From positions 124,001 to 188,000 of the forward strand of contig NZ_CP053084.1 of assembly GCF_013004065.1 (NCBI RefSeq): DNA of 64,000 nucleotides, in the 5' to 3' direction. The notes beneath the pieces were generated by a model, which saw only the letters and a list, made by a program, of their open reading frames with translations, made no database searches and had not been told where the DNA came from. Both the position numbers and the translations under genes were made by a program. The number at the start of each line of letters is the position of its first letter. Position 1 is the stretch's first letter. This document shows positions 59,553-64,000 of this stretch, piece by piece. Source of the DNA: Limnobacter sp. SAORIC-580. Its GTDB lineage: Bacteria > Pseudomonadota > Gammaproteobacteria > Burkholderiales > Burkholderiaceae_B.

Positions 59553-60737
59553 TTAACGGGTCGGAATGGAAGCCATCAAGTTCTGCTCGTTCTCGAGTAA
59601 CTTGACCTCGCCCTTGACGATTTCCTGGATTAACTGACCAATTTCATCGATTCGGGTTTTAATTTTGTCTGCGAGTTCCTGGTTGCCAGCATCTAGCGCT
59701 TCCTGACGCAGATCCGTCAAGCGGACCGAATCCAGATTCAGTAGACTGGTGTACATTTCGATGATCACAATCAGGGGGTTCGTTTCCCCAGCATCCAGTT
59801 GTTCTCCGGCAGTACGTAAAATTGTCATTCGCTCGCGGAAGTAATTCATTGCATCGACATCGCCACGCGCTTCCGCATCTTTGTACATTCGGTAAGCTTC
59901 GTCATAAGATTTCTGAATGTCTTCGCGTGATGCACCAACTGAATTCGGACGCCAGTTTTCATCCATTGGCACTGCCAAGTAATCTTGATAGGTGTTCTCA
60001 CCTTCAATGATGTCTTGCTCGCGCATCACCAAACCGTGAAGGTCTGAATATCCCGAATTCAGATAATAATTTTTGAACTCACCCGCCATGGTTTTGCGCA
60101 ATTGTGAGCCGGCCAGTTGAACTTTCGTTGCATCACCACCCGCGGCAGCTACCGCACTGTCGTACGCAGAAATGGCGGCAGTTAAGCCGTTGTACAAATC
60201 CTGCAAGCCAAGTGCCTCCAGGTCAAATCCCAATGCTTTTAGTTCTTCAAGTTTGGCCAGTAAGCTTGCTGCTGATTCTCGAGAGGCTGCACCGTTATCC
60301 TCTTCCCACGGCAGAGAGCCCTCGAGTATGGCTTTCTTCGCATCTTCGAGTTTTTGAAGGTTGCCTGCGCTTGCTTGTTTCGCCTCGTCGAGTGCATCCA
60401 CACCCGTCGTGTTCTTGGCCAGGATATCCAGGAACTTGATCTGAAATTTCAGACTATCAATCTGGTTGCTGAGTTTATCTTCGCCGTTGCCGGAAGATCT
60501 CCAGCCGGCTTCAAGTTGTTTAAGCTGATTCAACAGTGCGCTTACACCAGCTACACCCGTGTGCTGCGAGAGAAATGCAATTAGCGCTTGTAGGTCGGTT
60601 AGCGCCAGATCAGTGAGATCATCGAATCCGTTTTCGTTCAGCCAACCTCGAATCAAGGTATCTGTGGTTACCGGGTCGGTGCTGTCCACAGCAGACGTAG
60701 TCCAGGGTATAGCTGAGGCGGGTACAGGGCTGCTCAT
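59553..60737 (-). CDS. Hydrophilic coiled-coil type III protein, candidate tip protein
   Basis: 394 residues, AAGGAA before the ATG. Entirely soluble and mostly helical, with coiled-coil stretches near 85-130 and 335-385. No Cys, no signal peptide. It is encoded directly upstream of the two presumed pore proteins, the usual place of the needle-tip protein (LcrV/IpaD/SctA). Length is similar to LcrV and IpaD, but no sequence motif proves it, and it could also be an effector or a regulator. Confidence 0.55.
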   Translation of the reverse strand: MSSPVPASAIPWTTSAVDSTDPVTTDTLIRGWLNENGFDDLTDLALTDLQALIAFLSQHTGVAGVSALLNQLKQLEAGWRSSGNGEDKLSNQIDSLKFQIKFLDILAKNTTGVDALDEAKQASAGNLQKLEDAKKAILEGSLPWEEDNGAASRESAASLLAKLEELKALGFDLEALGLQDLYNGLTAAISAYDSAVAAAGGDATKVQLAGSQLRKTMAGEFKNYYLNSGYSDLHGLVMREQDIIEGENTYQDYLAVPMDENWRPNSVGASREDIQKSYDEAYRMYKDAEARGDVDAMNYFRERMTILRTAGEQLDAGETNPLIVIIEMYTSLLNLDSVRLTDLRQEALDAGNQELADKIKTRIDEIGQLIQEIVKGEVKLLENEQNLMASIPTR

Positions 60738-60821
60738 AGTGTGTTCCTTGCTTTGAATGTTCGTAAGCGACTGTTTGGGTTTGTTGCGCTAGTTCTCGGT
60801 GAATTGCATTTGATTCGGCGA

Positions 60822-61394
60822 TTAACTGCTTGACCAGATACCGATGCGGGACTTACTGCTTGCTACATACTGGTCATAACGTTCCCGCGCGCTTTTCGCT
60901 TGCGCCGCCAAGGCCTCGCTGGAATATTCGGGAGGAACTACCACCAGTTTGGCGTCCGCGACCCATGCGTACAATTCTTGTGCTTCTGCTTGACTAAGGG
61001 ATTCACCATTTTTCAGTTTGTTGATGATTTCCATTACTTTGTCTGAAGGCGGTTTTCCTGCGGCAGTCATTTCTGTGATTGCTACATCCAGGAAATCTTT
61101 CATGCCTTGGCTAACCTTGACAGTGCCGTCTTTGGTGTGGGCGTTTAACACCGACATCAGTGAATCTGCACCCTTTTCAAGACGGCCATAATGTTCGCCG
61201 AGTTCAGCGATTCTTTTCATTTCAGAACCAACCCAACCCAACTCAAGATCACCTATGAGAATGGATACCCGCATCCAGTCGCCATTGCCCGCTGCTTCCC
61301 ACATTTCATCTATTTTCCCTTCGTCGGGTTCGTAAGGTGCGGGTTCCTGCCAGGCGGTGGTGCCTGCAGCTGTAGGGGGCGTGGACTGGCTCAT
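60822..61394 (-). CDS. Hypothetical protein, candidate type III substrate
   Basis: 190 residues, AGGAG before the ATG. The N-terminus is Ser/Thr/Pro/Ala-rich (MSQSTPPTAAGTTAWQEPAP), followed by an acidic helical body with MWEAAGNGDWMRVSIL and ending in RIGIWSSS. No signal peptide, no Cys. The N-terminal pattern resembles the other proteins of this operon (59553, 58632, 57828), suggesting that they share an export signal. Function unknown. Confidence 0.65.
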   Translation of the reverse strand: MSQSTPPTAAGTTAWQEPAPYEPDEGKIDEMWEAAGNGDWMRVSILIGDLELGWVGSEMKRIAELGEHYGRLEKGADSLMSVLNAHTKDGTVKVSQGMKDFLDVAITEMTAAGKPPSDKVMEIINKLKNGESLSQAEAQELYAWVADAKLVVVPPEYSSEALAAQAKSARERYDQYVASSKSRIGIWSSS

Positions 61395-61427
61395 GCGGTG
61401 CTCCTGAGTGGTGGGTTGTGCTAAAAA

Positions 61428-61682
61428 TTACATACGTGCTGCTTGGTAGACGTTCTCGATGAAGTCTTTTGTTTTGCCGCAGGCAGACATGATTTTCGCT
61501 GCGGTTTCAAGCGAAATACCGAGCTGTGCAACACCGGCAGCCACTTGGCCAGGTGTTGGGTTGCCTTGCAAGAGCTGATAAAACGCTTGCAAGGCACCTT
61601 CTTGAACTTCATCGCCGAACTGGGCGAAAAGTTCAATTTGTGGGGTTACTGATGAATGGGTGGGGAAACCTGCTGCTGCCAT
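61428..61682 (-). CDS. Small helical protein, possible needle-like or chaperone protein
   Basis: 84 residues, AAGGAG before the ATG. A helix-turn-helix pattern with a turn GNPTPGQ near the middle (between FYQLLQ and VAAGVAQLGIS) resembles the proline turn of needle proteins. The better needle candidate is at 61954-62169, so this may be a second pilin-like protein, a chaperone or a regulator. One cysteine (SACGKT). Not assignable further. Confidence 0.6.
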   Translation of the reverse strand: MAAAGFPTHSSVTPQIELFAQFGDEVQEGALQAFYQLLQGNPTPGQVAAGVAQLGISLETAAKIMSACGKTKDFIENVYQAARM

Positions 61683-61734
61683 GATTTAACTCCTTGAAAT
61701 AAGTTGACTAGTTGCACTTCAAAATAAAAGAATT

Positions 61735-61944
61735 TCATCCTCCTTCTTTTTGTCGCTCCTCCTGCCAATATTCCTCGAGGCGCTCGAGGGCGGGGTTGAT
61801 CAATCGAGTGGTTGCCAATTCAACAATGGTGTTCAATTGGTCTTCGGTGTAACCCTCTGCCCCAGCTCCTGCTGGAATCTCCTCACCTTCTCCAACGATA
61901 GAAAGTGGGGATGTGGGCATAGTCACTGGTCCTGTGGTTCCCAT
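61735..61944 (-). CDS. Small acidic protein in the type III operon
   Basis: 69 residues, AAGGA before the ATG. N-terminal Thr/Pro/Gly-rich part (1-28) and one amphipathic acidic helix (YTEDQLNTIVELATTRLINP to the EEERQKEGG-like end). The size and single helix could fit a needle co-chaperone (YscE/PscE type), but it has only position in support. Confidence 0.55.
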   Translation of the reverse strand: MGTTGPVTMPTSPLSIVGEGEEIPAGAGAEGYTEDQLNTIVELATTRLINPALERLEEYWQEERQKEGG

Positions 61945-61953
61945 GGTTTTCCT

Positions 61954-62169
61954 TTATTTATTGACGATGCTTTTGAGCGGTTCGGTCATGTCCTTCACAA
62001 GGCTGGCGGCAAGTTGCCACAGTGAGCCCATCATTTGCATTTCATAACTCATGACCACTACATCGGCGGGGGATGAGCCGAAATCCGGTTGGGTCAGATA
62101 GCTATCGACACGTTTGGCATGACGGTCAGCAAAACCGAACACCCTTGAACCTACATCTAGAACTTCCAT
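61954..62169 (-). CDS. sctF: Probable needle protein SctF
   Basis: 71 residues. The start at 62169 is set by the strong AAGGGAGG. The pattern VDSYLTQPDFGSSPADVVVM, then YEMQMMGSLWQLAASLVKDM and TEPLKSIVNK reads as a helix, proline-containing turn and long C-terminal helix ending in a hydrophobic Ile/Val-Lys motif. It aligns by eye with YscF/PrgI (turn PxxPxxL, C-terminal IxxxF). It is a little shorter than known needle proteins (about 80) and lies next to the SctI candidate. Confidence 0.6.
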   Translation of the reverse strand: MEVLDVGSRVFGFADRHAKRVDSYLTQPDFGSSPADVVVMSYEMQMMGSLWQLAASLVKDMTEPLKSIVNK

Positions 62170-62185
62170 ACAACCTCCCTTGGGT

Positions 62186-62527
62186 TTACTGTTGCTTAAC
62201 CAACTGCTCAAAACTTTCGGATACTTTGCTACCAATCTTTCCAGTCAATTGAACTGAGACCGATTTCATTGAGCTCACATGCATGGCATCAATCAGGCTG
62301 AATACGCTGTCACGCGAATCAAAGTCCCGAAGTTTTTTGTCCATACTTACTTTGCTTTGATCCAGTTGTGTTTGCGCTTTTTCCACAAAATTTTTCACAG
62401 ACTCGTTCACTGGATTGGGCTCGGACAGGAGTTGGGAGAATCGCGATACATCTTCGGGAATCGCTTTTGGGCTGGCGCCGCCTGTGAGCGGACTATTTGT
62501 TTGAATTGCTGCAATCGATTCAATCAA
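62186..62527 (-). CDS. sctI: Probable inner-rod protein SctI
   Basis: 113 residues from a TTG at 62527 that overlaps the sctP stop by 8 bases, with GGAG upstream. It has the YscI layout: a flexible start, a segment RFSQLLSEPNP like the FxxxMSE motif of YscI, a helix FVEKAQTQLDQSKVSMDKKL, and a C-terminal amphipathic helix VQLTGKIGSKVSESFEQLVK matching YscI TAGRMSQNVETLSK. The order sctP-sctI-sctF is reasonable. Assignment is by eye alignment only. Confidence 0.7.
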   Translation of the reverse strand: MIESIAAIQTNSPLTGGASPKAIPEDVSRFSQLLSEPNPVNESVKNFVEKAQTQLDQSKVSMDKKLRDFDSRDSVFSLIDAMHVSSMKSVSVQLTGKIGSKVSESFEQLVKQQ

Positions 62528-63050
62528 TTTTTATCTCCAGTTCAACACCCAGATTTTTGCTGAGACCCGAGCGAAGGATCTTCTCTAGCGCAGCCTGTTC
62601 CTGGGTAGACAATTTACTTTTCAAACTCAAATACACAATGCATTTGTGACCATCAAACTCGCCTTGAACATTCACTTCGCCAGCCAGTGTGTTCGCTATA
62701 CAAAAGTTAAACTTGTTGTTAGCTGCTTGAAGATTCTTTTCCTCACATTTCTTTTGTGGTGAAAAAAAATGATTAGTTCCTGTCAATGAATTGAGTTCTT
62801 TTTTTTCATCCAGATGAAATTGCATATCAGATGGACTGCGAGTTTGATCTGCTTGTAACAACATGCCCAGAAAGTCCTGATCTGATTTTGTATGGCTTGA
62901 ATTTCGGTTGGAATGATTGAATGCTCTGCTGCTTTGACCGTTCGATGTAGGGATGCTCACCTCGGGTACAGTTCGGCGATTTTTTGCATCCAGTTTTCGA
63001 TTTGTAATTTCAGAAATTTTCAAGGGGTCATACTGCGTATTGATCGTCAT
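62520..63050 (-). CDS. sctP: Probable needle-length regulator SctP (YscP/HrpP-like)
   Basis: 176 residues, GGAG upstream. The first 110 residues are hydrophilic, Ser/Asn/Lys-rich and probably disordered. The C-terminal part GEVNVQGEFDGHKCIVYLSL with LEKILRSGLSKNLGVELEI is a small alpha-beta domain like the T3S4/FliK C-terminal domain, which contacts SctU to switch specificity. Shorter than YscP (about 450), so the ruler section is small. Position beside sctI supports the call. Confidence 0.6.
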   Translation of the reverse strand: MTINTQYDPLKISEITNRKLDAKNRRTVPEVSIPTSNGQSSRAFNHSNRNSSHTKSDQDFLGMLLQADQTRSPSDMQFHLDEKKELNSLTGTNHFFSPQKKCEEKNLQAANNKFNFCIANTLAGEVNVQGEFDGHKCIVYLSLKSKLSTQEQAALEKILRSGLSKNLGVELEIKID

Positions 63051-63086
63051 TTAATAAGCTCCAGAATTAAGGCGAGTGTTTTAACC

Positions 63087-63437
63087 TCAATTTATTTGTC
63101 GATTGATTTCCCAAAGGATTTGCTCAAGTGCCGTGCGGGCTTGGGTTTCGGACTGTATGTTCCAGTTGGGTTTGGTATGAACTACAAATCCAGGAGTTGG
63201 TTCTGAGTGGAACATGACTTTGAAACCCGGAAAGGCTGATGTATGTTTTTCTTGATTCAGAGATTCCGCTGCAGCAATAAAGCGTGGGGTAAGTGGTGAA
63301 TCTCCGATCCAGACCAGAAAAAACTGCTTGCCGTTTTCATCATTTGAATCTGTGTGGCTTGGCAATAGTGTCCAGTCGTTGTGGATACACAAAGGATCGG
63401 GAAATTCTGGTGGAGGCAGCATCATCAGTTGTCCCAT
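63087..63437 (-). CDS. Hypothetical protein in the type III operon
   Basis: 116 residues. No signal peptide. A compact alpha-beta pattern: IHNDWTLLPS, FFLVWIGDSPLTPRF, GFKVMFHSEPTPGFVV, ending in a helix (ARTALEQILWEINRQ). Class I chaperones have similar size and alpha-beta alternation, but key features are not clear. No ribosome binding site is seen; an internal ATG at 63425-63422 is possible. Confidence 0.55.
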   Translation of the reverse strand: MGQLMMLPPPEFPDPLCIHNDWTLLPSHTDSNDENGKQFFLVWIGDSPLTPRFIAAAESLNQEKHTSAFPGFKVMFHSEPTPGFVVHTKPNWNIQSETQARTALEQILWEINRQIN

Positions 63438-63446
63438 TCAGTTGAT

Positions 63447-64000
63447 TTACGATGAGGGCGACAAAATTGCAGACAGCTGGGTGTTGCGTTCAATATTTTC
63501 AACGAGGATTTTTCGTTGATTTGAATTTTTATACATGCCAATTAACAGATCATGGAGTAGAACCCAGCGACAATAATTTGTGATGAAAGCGTTGCGGGCA
63601 GGCAACTTGTCGGATCGAACTGCCGACGCAATTGCAATGAGAGCGTTCGCGCCAGCAAGGGTTTCGTTGGTTAGCACTGCTTGAAGACATGACTCGGTCA
63701 ACTGGGCCATGCTTGGTAAGCCCTGAAGATTGGCAGTACGCCCCCAATCAAGAAATTTACCGTGCAGGGCATGAAGGTTGATGAGCAGGCCGAACTGCTT
63801 AATGCGACTCAAAATAATGTGATGTCTGGGGCTGGTTACCCTGCTGGGTTCCTGCGTTTTTTCGCGACTTAAAATTTGTACAAAACCTTCTTGCATGGCG
63901 ATTAACTTGCTCCGCGGCGCGCCGGCTTCGAGGTCTTTTTTGATTAACTTGTACAGTGCGTGAAGATCTGGAACCGATATGGTGTTGGGCTGAATTTCAA
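63447..64000 (-). CDS. Partial gene at the right edge, perhaps SctW/YopN-like gatekeeper
   Basis: The frame stays open to the window edge: from 64000 it reads EIQPNTISVPDLHALYKLIK before the first internal ATG at 63896, so the real start is upstream of the window and the ATG at 63896 is internal. 184 residues are visible, helical, without signal peptide. The C-terminal half (NYCRWVLLHDLLIGMYKNSN, QRKILVENIERN) recalls the TyeA-like end of gatekeepers, with its qR-x-x-Ll pattern. The similarity is faint; it could be another operon protein. Confidence 0.5.
   Translation of the reverse strand, partial: EIQPNTISVPDLHALYKLIKKDLEAGAPRSKLIAMQEGFVQILSREKTQEPSRVTSPRHHIILSRIKQFGLLINLHALHGKFLDWGRTANLQGLPSMAQLTESCLQAVLTNETLAGANALIAIASAVRSDKLPARNAFITNYCRWVLLHDLLIGMYKNSNQRKILVENIERNTQLSAILSPSS

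Overview
The window looks like a chromosomal segment of a betaproteobacterium in or near the Burkholderiales. The signs are several DUF4148-type small exported proteins, a CzcI-like His-rich protein, a DUF3147 protein inside a czc operon, and moderate G+C. Limnobacter or a relative is possible, but this is a guess without a search. There are no rRNA or tRNA genes, no CRISPR array and no insertion sequence that I can see.

Bases 1-29,200 form a metal and envelope-stress island. It holds a CzcR/CzcS-like two-component system followed by an eptA-type lipid A phosphoethanolamine transferase and a PAP2 phosphatase. Next comes a complete leftward czc unit (czcR-czcS-czcI-czcC-czcB-czcA-DUF3147-czcD). 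To its right, reading rightward, are a DUF4148-like protein, a cupredoxin, a CusF-like protein, a patatin lipoprotein, a Cys-rich exported protein and a cusCBA copper/silver efflux operon. A PepSY / response regulator / kinase / PepSY module closes the island. A 14-bp palindrome of the type TTACAAA-TTTGTAA occurs four times, always in front of these metal genes. At two of the four loci it sits between divergent promoters with regular spacing to recognisable -10 boxes, so both two-component loci and at least three small exported proteins probably form one regulon.

Bases 29,275-45,428 are mostly housekeeping and signalling genes: a 1659-residue kinase with two kinase cores and two receiver domains, an EamA transporter, a fasciclin protein, a histidine phosphatase, a TerC protein, a 1023-residue hybrid kinase, a YgjV-like membrane protein and cobalamin-dependent methionine synthase (metH).

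Bases 46,073-64,000 encode a non-flagellar type III secretion system and continue past the right edge. A tightly overlapping rightward operon encodes the export core: SctV, SctD, the ATPase SctN, SctO, SctQ and SctR-S-T-U. It converges on a long leftward operon. From its upstream end this encodes an incomplete gene at the window edge, then likely SctP, SctI and SctF, two small helical proteins, and a series of proteins without signal peptides. Two of those have the hydropathy of translocon proteins (SctE-like and SctB-like), and one is a hydrophilic coiled-coil protein that could be the tip protein or an effector. The operon ends with a 674-residue unknown with an acidic tail, a protein that resembles a marine-phage family, and a small Cys-containing protein. 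The secretin SctC and SctJ, SctK and SctL are not in the window. SctU carries NPSH in place of the usual NPTH autocleavage motif. The translocon/effector operon is the least familiar part of the window and the best candidate for something undescribed.
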